Assembly: GCA_031002005.1 (NCBI GenBank)
Contig: CM061914.1
Span: forward strand, 196,930,685-196,994,684
DNA: 64,000 nucleotides
Reading direction: 5' to 3'
Source of the DNA: Vandiemenella viatica
Lineage: Eukaryota; Arthropoda; Insecta; Orthoptera; Morabidae
In this document: in pieces, positions 59,301-64,000 of the stretch
Layout of the letters: each line of letters begins with the position of its first letter
Numbering within the stretch: the first letter of the stretch is position 1
Notes under the pieces: model-generated
Told to the model about the DNA's origin: nothing
What the model saw: only the letters and a program-made list of their open reading frames with translations
Database searches by the model: none
Position numbers and translations under genes: made by a program

Positions 59301-61575
59301 ACTCAAAGCAATACATTATGATGTACGGTGTCAGACGCAGGGAGATCTACGAAGGCCACTTCTGTGTTCAACCCCAGCACTGTGCCGAGTCAGGTCGAGG
59401 TCTTGTGCGGCGCAGTTTTCGTTAGGTCTGAAACCCGCTTGCTGGTGAATCAGTTTCGCTTCAATTTTTGGGCACAGTCGATTGAAAGCATCCTTTCAAA
59501 TATCTCGTAGAGGTGGAATAACAGAGAAATAGTGTGAAGGTTTTTGGCGACAGAAGAGTCAGGTTTCAATACAGCAATAACTTTTGCCTTTCTCCATGTT
59601 TTAGGTATCTGTTTACTTCAGAGGCAGGTGTTGTAAAGACACAAAAGCCACTTCATGGTAACAGTGCCAACATGTTTTACCTGCCCCACAGTTACACCAT
59701 CAAGAACTGTTACTTTACCAGCTTAGCACCTTTCATCAGCTCATTCATTTGAAATTCTGTGGGAAGATCTTTTGTTTCTACTTGTGATTGTCTTACTATG
59801 TTGGACCTGTCTTTTCTTCCAAGTCTTTCCTCCTTTACCATTCAGTAATAGTTGACATGTTATTTGGTTGGGTGTTGCATTAACAGGTGTATTATGAGAA
59901 ACAAGACTCTCCCGGTGTGGCAACTTCTGAAAAGACTTTGCAGCGACCCATGTGAAACCAATACGCATTACGAAATCTTTGCGGGTTCTCTGCCGGATAG
60001 TATTATCGAAAGACAAGCTTTCGGTGGCTTGCTCTGTCGCCATCATCTCATGATGAGAAAGCACAATATTGTAAAAATGATACAAGCAAAACATGCTTTT
60101 GGATAAGAAAACGGTGATGTGCAGCTGCATACCATATTAACAAATGTAAATAATTCGTCGCTGAGGATGCCTCGACGAGAGGTGAACGCGTACGATGCGA
60201 CAATAAATGAATTAAACAGTTGCATTAGCATTATCTTTCAACCGGTAATTAATCGAGGAGTGTCTAAGTAATGATTTACAATCTCTCATAATATACTGTG
60301 AAAAGATATTTACTGGAGAGGATGATGACAGTATGTGCCAGAGAAGTTAGGGAATTGGGTAACAAAACTTTGGTGGCAGCGTTGGTTGAATATGGTGGTG
60401 TAGCTTGGAACCCACATTTTCGTTATCAAATATAGGAGTTGGGGGGTGTGCAAAGAAGAGCAGCTAGATTTGTTTGTGCAAATAATCACAGGACCCAGTC
60501 AGTAACTGATATGATAAAGGAGCTGGATTGGGAGTCATTGGAGGAAAGGAGGAGGGTGAAGAGTGTGCTGGGAATGTACAGGGCATATGTTGGTGATGAG
60601 GCTTGGAGGGATATTAGTCATACAATTAGGAATAGTGCACAGAAGGGGAAAGGCGTCCAACACCAAAAGCTTGTGCTCGATTTCACATATAAGGAAGTAG
60701 GAAAATTTTCTTTTGTTGTAAGGGTGTCAGGGATTGGAACAAATTACCAAGTAATGTGATGAATAATTTACCAAAAATGCCTAAGGAATTTAAAATTAAA
60801 ATTTGCAAATTGGAAAAGTAAATGGGGGAGGAATTTAACACCTCAGTTATAAAAAAAAATTTAAAAAAAATTCCAATTTAAATAATAATAATAATAACAA
60901 TAATTTTCTGACTTTACAACGTACAGATCCTGACAGATTATGGTTCTATACCGACATCACATTTTTTAAAAAAATTTGTGAATCCTTAATTCAAGAGTAC
61001 CACACGTCTTAATTTTAGCTTAAGGTTCATGGCGCTCATTCAATTTGAACTCTAATATGTAAACAAAATATAATGCAAAACTATCAATAGCTGAAGAGCT
61101 ACAGTTACAAGAAACACCCTGTATACTTTTCAAAACACCGCTTTTCCCCACCACTAGTACATCGATCAGTAGCTACATTCTATACATACTATATCCTCAC
61201 TTTGTCCCAGGGAAAAAAATCAGAACCTGGTTGAGGTTAAGAATGATATCAAATTATCGAGGAAGAAACTGAATAATAATAATAAATAATAAATAAACAC
61301 TCAGCACACACAATCTGTGGCTGTTTCTAACTGAAATACTTTTTTCAATTTTTAAATGATTTAATTGCTTCCACTCAGAACCCCTAATAAAAATCTAGAC
61401 TATAAAATAGATACTTAGGCAGTGTATCAAGAAGTAATCACATTTGCTTAAGACAATTATACATACCATCATAAGGCTCCAAATTTTCTTCTTCATCCAG
61501 AACTACCATTTCATTGTTTACAGGGAATTCAGCAGCAAACAATGGTTCATGATTGACAACTCTTGTGGCCAAGTC
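30096..61575 (-). CDS. Six exons of one gene, candidate SETDB1/eggless histone methyltransferase N-terminus
   Basis: Exons on -: 61575-61467, 57705-57562, 55648-55551, 50830-50707, 46880-46813 and 30269-30096. All have AG/GT borders and every junction phase fits (1, 1, 0, 1, 0), giving one frame of about 230 codons. It opens acidic (VVLDEEENLEPYDEE), then a helix-rich stretch (DITEAVDNLQVEIDAMRKLF), then EEPSIEIVDIHAG, a basic segment (KKVTHQPRIPQKMPKPEP) and a Tudor-like exon (MGEMVYVMKHGYHGVWMPAR, then VVEYF). SETDB1 has the same order: coiled coil ending FYSKLGL, a TEIIEIPDED motif, then Tudor domains. SETDB1/eggless makes H3K9me3 and silences transposons. The first exon's upstream and everything after 30096 (more Tudor, MBD, SET) are not seen. 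Gene unity is firm; identity is inference. Confidence 0.6.
30455..30890 (+). mobile_element. Penelope-like element relic with GIY-YIG start
   Basis: It starts with the PLE terminal phrase CTTCCAGCCGTGT and CAAACTTGTGGGATGTTTCGAAGG. At 30774-30880 a frame reads PPVYYIPRECGHGYIGQT, the GIY-YIG endonuclease entry with the C-x-CG..YIGQT signature, then stops at an in-frame TAG and continues CNMQRCIEHTRT. Upstream is degraded RT/linker. It lies just 5' (on the sense of -) of the Tudor-like exon. Confidence 0.72.
30890..31090. other. A-rich and C-rich low-complexity stretch with MITE-like end
   Basis: AAAAAATAAAAAAAT repeats, a run of about 15 C (31017-31031) and GTTGCCACCCGGGA occurring twice (30903, 31038). 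The right side ends TTAGATCCGGCACTGG, like a hAT MITE terminus. No partner end was identified. Confidence 0.3.
31784..32221 (-). repeat. Hairpin array in the LINE 3' UTR
   Basis: Seven stem-loops lie between the ORF2 stop and the tail. Stems (left/right): 31784-31791/31811-31818, 31860-31868/31877-31885, 31926-31933/31961-31968 (with an inner CTGAC/GTCAG stem), 32038-32047/32057-32066, 32083-32092/32102-32111, 32145-32153/32162-32170 and 32186-32194/32214-32222. Five loops are near-identical on +: TGTAAAAG, TGTAGAGGG, TGTAAACGG, TGTAAAGGG, TCTAAAAG, although stems differ in sequence. On the RNA strand the loop is CYYTTTACA-like. Confidence 0.85.
32183..35859 (-). pseudogene. I-type LINE ORF2: endonuclease, reverse transcriptase, RNase H
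   Basis: It starts at 35859 (MAPILQWNVNGF). The endonuclease has LCSETHF, GDFNAHSALWG and GSDHFPIWM (about 35859-35200). After a break near 34940, the RT has TLIPILKPGKD, YRSIALTS, FFDLEKAYD, PQGSVLS and YVDDFLIF (34871-33700). The RNase H domain (about 33020-32640) has ITDGSK, AECHAVL and CDSLSCIQAI, completing with GIRGNEAADQAAK in the next frame. A C-terminal CDACGVPLTVRHILTEC knuckle follows. Frameshifts at about 34940, 34030 and 32700. Catalytic aspartates of RT and RNase H are present, so the damage is in frame only. Confidence 0.85.
35935..37327 (-). pseudogene. I-type LINE ORF1 (gag-like, zinc knuckle protein)
   Basis: It starts at 37327 (MSQANKNTPSSNKRARVDSP) and shifts frame at about 37200 and 36820. 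The middle has the PRE_C2HC-like nucleic-acid domain (FYIQKGLEGLAGTLKSVKKL, then RNGTLLLE). The third segment has three CCHC-type knuckles (MRCFKCQRFGHTTMTC, CGKCGKAAHEPGSSC, CVNCSGSHPAWSREC). An Ala/Pro/Ser-rich linker and a basic C-terminus follow. ORF1 proteins coat the LINE RNA and assist priming. It ends 75 nt before ORF2 begins. Confidence 0.83.
37830..39608 (-). pseudogene. Harbinger-associated MADF-domain protein
   Basis: Exon 1 runs 39608-39464: MVEQTVNLKLVAETEKYPCL, then YNYKLSEYLRK, an in-frame TAA, then ATEKAWNEIGHKV. The donor is TCAG|GTATAT. Exon 2 starts at 38423 (TGTAG|GTAAAG): ECKDWKNLRAVFVCH, GLSVKAKKPYYLAECMQF, then PFIK. The two exons join in phase 1 and make a typical MADF fold ('L...V..YP.LYN......A..AW..IA', 'WK.LR..F.R'). 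A further block at 38031-37830 (DPVEEVFFKKVMESIDDFL) may be the C-terminal, BESS-like end. The intron contains the antisense transposase core. The partner protein normally aids nuclear import and DNA binding. One stop and A-run damage make it a pseudogene. Confidence 0.8.
40232..40603 (+). repeat. Gypsy 5' LTR (372 bp)
   Basis: Starts ATGCCGCATGAACG, ends CAACGCGAC. It contains TATAAATA (40459-40466) and AATAAA (40520-40525), which fit promoter and polyadenylation signals, plus an upstream tRNA-like module (separate entry). Confidence 0.92.
40267..40323 (+). promoter_or_regulatory. tRNA-like Pol III promoter module in the gypsy LTR
   Basis: An A box TGGCGCAGCGGG (40267-40278) and a B box GGTTCAATCC (40314-40323) sit 35 nt apart and match the Pol III internal promoter consensus. 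The intervening and following bases (GGTAGCGTCC, CGCCCACTGACA) look tRNA-derived. The same module is at 45662-45715 in the 3' LTR. It lies upstream of the TATA box, in U3. Confidence 0.6.
40591..41800 (+). pseudogene. Gypsy gag, frame-broken
   Basis: Capsid-like sequence is visible in pieces: FSGDAGQDPNKWLKGFDRVA, then WEMFQTELKKTFGD and RHGEPTQSYIQDVLALCNVV, and MTEADKITHLMKGI, the retrotransposon gag pattern ('W..F...L...F', 'E....Y...'). A nucleocapsid CCHC knuckle (C-FHC-GRL...) is recognisable at about 41681-41725 but loses a base in the middle. Frames change at about 40890, 41230, 41400 and 41700. Gag would form the virus-like particle. As assembled it is non-functional. Confidence 0.72.
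40610..40627 (+). other. Putative gypsy primer-binding site
   Basis: TGGTGGAGACGCCGGGTA starts 6 nt after the 5' LTR. TGG at its start fits complementarity to a tRNA CCA end. I cannot assign the tRNA. Confidence 0.55.
42000..42411 (+). pseudogene. Gypsy aspartic protease region
   Basis: The active-site D-S-G-A-S lies at 42071-42085, preceded by INVIIDGQPV in a neighbouring frame, and followed by VILGWDFL (about 42275-42300), the second protease landmark (ILG.DFL). One frameshift lies at about 42060. It cleaves the gag-pol polyprotein. Confidence 0.7.
42412..45592 (+). pseudogene. Gypsy pol: reverse transcriptase, RNase H, integrase
   Basis: Open for 871 codons from 42412 to 45027, then frame-shifted. 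RT: WSSPVVLVKKKDG, FSTMDMQTGYWQI, MPFGLCNAPATF and YLDD at residues 308-311. RNase H: LHTDASGYGIGAVL (about 454) and DHHSL. Integrase: zinc ligands in HDAPISGH...HCKECQ (about 653-692), core Asp in GIDLLG (about 722), Asp in ISDRGKVFQ (about 783), Glu in GLTERFNK (about 817). An extra base at about 44967 moves the rest into another frame (to 45592), which ends with a GPY/F module (KRYFGPYRVIRR). All catalytic residues are kept; the single frame break and gag damage prevent autonomy. Confidence 0.9.
45614..45626 (+). other. Polypurine tract before the 3' LTR
   Basis: AGGAGAGGGAGCA lies directly upstream of the 3' LTR start at 45627, the expected place for the plus-strand primer. Confidence 0.6.
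45627..45990 (+). repeat. Gypsy 3' LTR (364 bp)
   Basis: Same ends as the 5' LTR. I count one substitution (CACTTG to CATTTG) and eight missing bases, mostly single-base shortenings of short runs (CC to C, TTT to TT, AAA to AA). TATAAATA is at 45849-45856 and AATAAA at 45910-45915. Confidence 0.92.
46251..46812. other. Intron sequence, AT-rich, unassigned
   Basis: Between the end of RTE copy B and the exon at 46813-46880. A short ATT repeat is at about 46540-46558. No further features. Confidence 0.4.
47318..47360 (+). repeat. Poly(A) tract of 43 bases
   Basis: Pure A run 25 bp upstream of the Tc1 element. No retroelement body could be assigned to it. Confidence 0.9.
47387..48808 (+). mobile_element. 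Tc1-type transposon, apparently complete
   Basis: Perfect 27-bp terminal inverted repeats (starting CACTCCTGGAAATTGAAATA, continuing AGAACAC) at 47387-47413 and 48782-48808, flanked by TA at 47385-47386 and 48809-48810. It is 1422 bp with one intact transposase frame. GC content is clearly higher than the surroundings. The family is one I recall as very abundant in grasshoppers. Confidence 0.95.
47631..48653 (+). CDS. Tc1-family transposase, intact (340 aa)
   Basis: I chose ATG 47631 (MPRQRVREPYVQLTDFERGR) because conserved sequence starts there; the frame is open upstream to 47415 but that part has no family character. Domains: paired-like HTH (residues about 12-60, IVGMREAGWTYRRIAQHVGR), a basic GRPR-like linker (ARARRPGSGQQRR), a second HTH to about 120, and a DDE core with FSDESRF, QQDNARPH and SPDLSPIEHVW. 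Between the second Asp and the Glu I count 32 residues instead of the usual 34. No stops or frameshifts. It excises and inserts the element at TA. Termini and frame are consistent with a recently active copy. Confidence 0.93.
   Translation: MPRQRVREPYVQLTDFERGRIVGMREAGWTYRRIAQHVGREVSTVHRCCRQWSAEGARARRPGSGQQRRTDARQDRRILRSAVGDRTATSRQIRDTVAPGVSERTIRNRLHEAGLRSRAPLGRLPLTPQHRAARLQWCRDRRVWRDEWRRVVFSDESRFCLGANDGRMRVWRRAGERHNQDCIRPRHTGPTPGIMVWGAISYTGRTPLVIVEGTLNSARYIQTVIEPIVLPFLDRQGNMLFQQDNARPHVSRATQRALEGVSQLPWPARSPDLSPIEHVWDWMKRRLTRSARPARTLVQLRRQVEMAWHAVPQDYIQHLYDRLHGRIAACIAAKGGYTRY
48846..49477. other. Intron sequence with poly(T)
   Basis: A T run at about 48900-48925 and tandem CTTCCTGGT at about 49297-49320. 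No gene. Confidence 0.4.
49478..49762. repeat. Inverted duplication with about 90-bp arms
   Basis: The arm at 49478-49568 (reverse complement: GAGTGTTTTCTCT-like, ACTTTGGTATGTGGTGG, CATTTCCTTC, TTATTTATA) matches 49676-49762 (GAGTGTTTTCTCT, ACTTTGGTATGTGGTGG, CCTTTCCTTCGTTATTTATA). The gap is about 107 bp. The arms are diverged, so this is an old inverted duplication or the ends of a foldback element. Confidence 0.65.
49763..50706. other. Intron sequence, nothing recognised
   Basis: AT-rich, between the inverted duplication and the exon at 50707-50830. Confidence 0.4.
50831..51620. other. Intron sequence, nothing recognised
   Basis: AT-rich sequence right of the exon at 50707-50830, with no coding signal. 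Confidence 0.4.
51636..51808. repeat. Foldback repeat, about 60-bp arms
   Basis: CTTTCCACCGGGATAGC...TCAGTAAAA...GACGTTTCAGAGC (about 51648-51700) returns inverted as GCTCTGAAACGTT...TTTTACTGA...GCTATCCCGGTGGAAAG (about 51748-51795). The loop holds a second stem, GAGCC...GGCTC. The arrangement is like PLE terminal-repeat foldbacks. Confidence 0.7.
52160..52370. repeat. G-rich repeat tract
   Basis: Several G runs of 5-14 (about 52190-52235, 52304-52319 and 52346-52351) are separated by a recurring AATCTCA(C/T) phrase (four occurrences). The + strand could form G-quadruplexes. Not assigned to a transposon family. Confidence 0.5.
52540..53460 (+). pseudogene. mariner transposase, decayed
   Basis: From ATG 52541: MDQRVCIKFF, then LEMLTVAYGEYTLSKKKVYK and DEPRLH (HTH part), TIREVADEVGIS and LGMR.V, then LKRVITGDKSWVYGY with the first Asp and KAQSSQWKSPEEPRPKK, NKEYYLEIMRRLREA, SWLLHH and LAPCDFF with the third Asp. 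The second Asp (HHDNAPAH in the family) is lost. More than five stops or frameshifts. Terminal inverted repeats were not identified. Confidence 0.85.
53480..53760 (+). mobile_element. Penelope-like tail segment
   Basis: CATCATCTAAGGTAAGTGGTGG..CATTTCGCTATCC matches the PLE tail phrase (TTCATCTGTGGTAAGTG...CCCTATCC). A TG run occurs at 53680-53693. Non-coding. Confidence 0.4.
53805..54010. repeat. PLE-associated foldback, truncated copy
   Basis: AAGGAAGGATAGGGAAATAT, GACCCAACACTTACCACAG, AACAAACACAAGA, CAATATTTCGGC repeats the left arm of the foldback at 54237-54539 with small differences. The right arm is absent. Confidence 0.6.
54237..54539. repeat. Long palindromic element, about 105-bp arms
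   Basis: The left arm 54237-54345 (GGAAATATGACCCAACACTT, ACCACAGATGAAG, CGCAATATTTCGGCC) returns inverted in 54425-54539 (GGCCGAAGAATTGCG, CTTCATCTGTGGT, AAGTGTTGGGTCATATTTCC). The centre holds GTGTACACAT...GGTGTACACATG, itself symmetric. It is flanked by ATATATATA on both sides. It shares its ends with the PLE tail phrase, so it is probably two PLE terminal repeats head to head. Confidence 0.8.
54740..55462 (+). mobile_element. LINE 3' fragment, RT thumb and tail
   Basis: Frames read TFSEHINYTTHRPCQSLVFT, then LADIKPILEYRSVVWPTDL ('YV.PILEY.S.VW' in CR1/jockey) and LISHRQVADLTLCFKVVNG ('R...L..FKI..G'), later RTRRLMQLKAHTKTTSS. An A-rich tail AAAAAAAAAAAATAAATA is at 55447. One frameshift at about 54965. 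5'-truncated. Confidence 0.72.
56215..57435 (+). mobile_element. Penelope-like element, RT C-terminus and GIY-YIG endonuclease
   Basis: RT end: SYSHISVAFLYMDITLQQG and HTSIHIKPTN, then CSDRDSISSYSQKL in a shifted frame. The linker reads PLLPALASAD. At 56880-57110 the endonuclease has LTCLHCTASYIGLTTQHLS with the C..C..YIG.T signature, then RVNGHRQTV and a HP-S-H region. The tail phrase CTTTCATCTGTGGTAAGAG...CCCTATCC ends it at about 57425. PLEs encode RT plus a GIY-YIG nuclease for target-primed insertion. Frame breaks at about 56290, 56690 and 56800 make it inactive. It lies between exons 57562 and 55648 of the SETDB1-like gene. Confidence 0.85.
57710..58500. other. Intron sequence, nothing recognised
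   Basis: AT-rich intron of the SETDB1-like gene right of its second visible exon. Confidence 0.4.
58515..58618 (-). mobile_element. tRNA-related SINE relic
   Basis: On -, AGTGGTCTGGTGGTTAAGGC (A-box-like) is followed 35-40 nt later by ATTCAAATCCTGGTCTGG (B-box-like), as in tRNA-derived SINE heads. It is a different family from the SINE at 1981. A tail was not identified. Confidence 0.5.
58960..59235 (-). mobile_element. Penelope-like GIY-YIG fragment
   Basis: On -, LLCLHCTSFIIDLTTQQLSV then RMNCHRQTVH aligns with the endonuclease of the 56215-57435 element (LTCLHCTASYIGLTTQHLSY, RVNGHRQTVY), but the YIG is changed to IID, so the catalytic Tyr is lost. The following SNNLSDCFTSRAVAV is also shared. 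Confidence 0.75.
59300..59755 (-). mobile_element. LINE reverse transcriptase fragment
   Basis: On -, residues W-KAKVIAVLKPDSS, then SLLFHLYEIFERML correspond to 'W..AKVI.LLKPGK' and 'YRPISLL...YK..ERL' of CR1/jockey-type RT. Frames continue with FVDLPASDTVHH ('FVDLSAAYDTV.H'). It is directly joined to the PLE fragment on the same strand. Confidence 0.6.
59850..60070. repeat. Penelope-type terminal repeat
   Basis: Shares GGTTCTCTGCCGGATAGTAT and ATCGAAAGACAAGCTTTCGG with 22640-22800 (see there). AAGCTTTCGGTGGC/GAAAGACAAGCTTTC forms a short hairpin. Confidence 0.4.
60330..60870 (+). mobile_element. LINE 3' fragment (CR1-like RT C-terminus)
   Basis: Frames read LVEYGGVAWNPHF, then LGGVQRRAARFVCANNHRTQ, MIKELDWESLEERRRVKSVL and, after a shift, VRDWNKLPSNV. 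This is the typical C-terminal order 'PILEYAS.VW.P....L..VQRRAARF...ML..L.W..L..RR'. An AT-rich tail follows. The 106-codon frame 60439-60759 is still open. Confidence 0.8.
60871..61466. other. Intron sequence with AAT repeats
   Basis: AAT/TAA repeats at about 60880-60900 and 61272-61290. No gene. Confidence 0.4.
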
Positions 61576-63330
61576 CTGTAACAATCATTTAAACAGGTTT
61601 GCCACTACAAATTATAAGTACAGCATTCTCTAAGTAAAAACTCCCCCACAGTGGCTACACAGTCTTCATTAAATCCAATTATGTCAACAATTGCTCTGTA
61701 AGCACTTTAACATTTCACACGAGTCTTAATCAGTGTCACTAAATTCAAGATTTTTTAATAAAGATAAAGCAATAGTCATTTATAAAGTTCTAACATAGAA
61801 AGAAATCTCAAAGCAACAGAAAAAAATGATAAAGTACCTTACCACAATAATGCCCAAATTTATGGACCAGTGAACTTCAATTTAATTACTCACAGATTTT
61901 CTTTAAAACAATCTCTCGGTTCCAACAAATACCTTGTTTCTATGGATAGAGTTTGTATAAAGTAACCTAAGAAAATTTAAAAGTAGTCTGAAAGAATTAA
62001 AATTTTTGGCAAACAAGCACTTTTTTTAATTAGAAACCATCAGAATCCATGCTGTCCCATTTGATTGGTTTACAACTAAAGCAGAAATGTGTTTTAAAGA
62101 TACACAGACACTCTAGCAGAGCTCATATACTGTACAGTTCTTACAAATTTGATCTGTCATGTGCGAGATCTGCAAATGGTAACATCTATATTTAGGCCTA
62201 CCTACCTATCTATCTACTATATAATTTCGTAAGGTCACCCACTCACCTCGATAGCTGGAGAGCGGTGTCACGTGTCAGCCTTCGCTCGCAAAACTGCGAC
62301 CAGAGATACCAGTAGAAGGAATTCGTGTTTATGTCTACAATTTAATAACTAAGCAACTGCTACCAAATTAATTGGCATAATACATTCATTAAGTATGTTT
62401 TTCATAGCGTTTCATAGTTTAAAAAAATTTTAATAAATTTTGCGGCTGAAAAATGTGGATCTGCTTTTAAGTAACATGTTAGTAATTAAAGTAACTTAAA
62501 AAAATTAAATTACTCATAGTCTCTGCTGTAATCACGAATGCCAATTGTGATTTCGGCTTAGGATAAATTTCAGTTTAATTACAACTTTCACTAATGTTGT
62601 TGCTTGACCAAAATTTATGCATTACGGTTTATTTGCTTTTTAGGCATTTTACTGATCACTTTTGTTATTGGTCTTTATTCATGTTCACTGTATGTGAGTT
62701 ATTAGGTTATTTTAAGTGGACATCAGACCAAATGTGTCACCGAATCAACTATTCTGGCAAGTTTTTTCTGCGGAATTGCTCAACTGTTTCTTAATATGGA
62801 ATATGTATTAAGTTCTCTGGCCATCAGACATACTATGAGCAATGTTTACATTATGAGTGTTTGCGCAGACTCAATAATAAACAATGTGATGCTTTCGAAG
62901 CAAACAGGATTTTTTTTTAAATTTTGCAGAGTGAACTTTAAGGGTCAAATAAAAGTCAAGTTCGTATTTAAGCAAGTTCGAGTGTACGACCTTTGAAACA
63001 GTTACACGATAGAGCAATCGTTCACGTCCGTGTTTAATACCTACCTCTATTAATGCTTCCGAGTTCTTCAAGCTACAAGAGATTTTATTCATCCTAAGGG
63101 TGAAACACAGGTCAAGCTTATATTTGGCCAGATCAGGTCAACCTGTTGTAATTTTTCATTGTAAAAACTGGTACTATTCCAGACCCATGACAATACGCAA
63201 AAAACAGTCACGGGCTACACTAGTACTATAATAAATCTGTAAGCAAGTTGTATATGTCTAAAGGTTTGAAATAGTATCACGCAAAAAGTACCACAGCAAT
63301 TTGGATAGTGTTGTCAAATTTTTAGAGGTT
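61576..63330. other. Upstream AT-rich sequence
   Basis: Right of the first visible exon of the SETDB1-like gene. No promoter or further exon was recognised. Confidence 0.4.
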
Positions 63331-63339
63331 ATACAGGGT

Positions 63340-63690
63340 GTCCCCGAATGTTGTGCACAAATTTGGAGGGGAGGTGGAGAACATTGTGAAATGTGCACGT
63401 GGCCATTTGGACCGGACATTTCGAAACGGGTGGATTGGATGTGGTGGTCCCATTGCTTGGCCTCCTAGATTTATCTCCTCTGGATTTTGTTCTCTGGGGT
63501 GCCACGAAGAGCACTGTGTACGACACACCCATCAATTCTGAAATGGACCTCGTGGCACAAATATCCACTGCTGCTGGTAAGATCCGTGAAACGCCCGGTA
63601 TTTTCGAACGTGTCTGCCAATCCGTGTCGCATCAGTGTTGTACGTGCATGAATGCCAATGGCCACAATTTCGAACACCTCTTGTGATGCT
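63340..63690 (+). pseudogene. DDE transposase C-terminus (mariner/Tc-like)
   Basis: Two frames share the signature: NGWIGCGGPIAWPPR (63447-63470), then, one base shifted, LDLSPLDFVLWGATKSTVY ('RSPDLSPLDFFLWGYLKS.VY'), MDLVAQISTAAGKI and a C-terminal CQSVSHQCCTCMNANGHNFE, then HLL and a stop TGA at 63684. This fits the C-terminal end of a DDE_3 transposase common in arthropods. The catalytic Asp/Glu and N-terminus are missing. Confidence 0.75.
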
Positions 63691-64000
63691 TTTATGTCAT
63701 ACTTTATATTTATTACCGTTTTTTGTGTAACAAAGCATTTTGTGTAACACTATATTTTGTGTTGTGGCCTTAAGTCTTTGTGTCTCTTTATCTTGTTCTG
63801 CCCAGGGTTTCCGATGTAATTACAGCTCCTCACGATGTATATTGTTTTGTGTCCTGAGAAAACCTTGAAGTAATAGTAATTTCTTACAAAAACCATACAA
63901 AGTATGTAAACTTTGCCAGGAATGGACGATTAATATCCTCATATTTATACAAATAATTGTTTCCAGATGGTCTAGCAACTTCAAAATAGTTATTCAATTT

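Noticed and set aside
1..64000. CRISPR arrays, rRNA genes, functional tRNA genes, bacterial operons
   Set aside because: No direct-repeat/spacer pattern and no rRNA; the tRNA-like sequences belong to SINEs and LTRs.

Overview
The window looks like a piece of a large, repeat-rich insect genome. It has short phase-compatible exons separated by multi-kilobase introns, an AT-rich background, a tRNA-derived SINE, and many kinds of transposon: Penelope-like elements (PLEs), CR1-, RTE- and I-type LINEs, Ty3/gypsy, Tc1/mariner, piggyBac, hAT and PIF/Harbinger. The SINE and the Tc1 family look like ones I associate with grasshoppers and locusts (Schistocerca-like Orthoptera). That is recall, not a search. 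No bacterial, phage or CRISPR features were seen.

Four host genes can be supported, all incomplete. (1) The last three exons of AP5M1, the AP-5 complex mu subunit, run on + between 2875 and 9708, with a piggyBac element in the last intron. (2) The last three exons of RPB9, an RNA polymerase II subunit, run on - between 16141 and 12615; the first exon is not visible and may lie in or beyond a 1000-N scaffold gap at 16622-17621. (3) One clear and one doubtful exon of an EXT2-type heparan sulfate glycosyltransferase lie on - at 24573-24906. (4) Six phase-consistent exons of one gene run on - from 61575 down to 30096. They resemble the N-terminus of SETDB1/eggless, with an acidic start, a coiled-coil-like region, an IEIVDI-type motif and a Tudor-like exon.

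The intron of gene 4 between 46813 and 30096 is a four-level nest of insertions. A decayed RTE-like LINE (-) was entered at 31386-39802 by a PIF/Harbinger transposon and at 40232-45990 by a Ty3/gypsy element with perfect AATA target duplications. The Harbinger transposase reading frame was itself split by a full-length I-type LINE (31756-37723) with a perfect 12-bp target duplication. That LINE has a 3' UTR made of hairpins with different stems and near-identical loops. The gypsy LTRs carry a tRNA-like A-box/B-box pair upstream of a TATA box.

Other notable units are an apparently intact Tc1-type transposon (47387-48808) whose second D to E spacing is 32 residues, a TTAA-flanked piggyBac, a large terminal-inverted-repeat foldback element split by a SINE with clear target duplications, several perfect or near-perfect foldbacks, and PLE terminal repeats with a hammerhead-ribozyme-like core. 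The remaining sequence is AT-rich intronic or intergenic DNA in which I see no genes.
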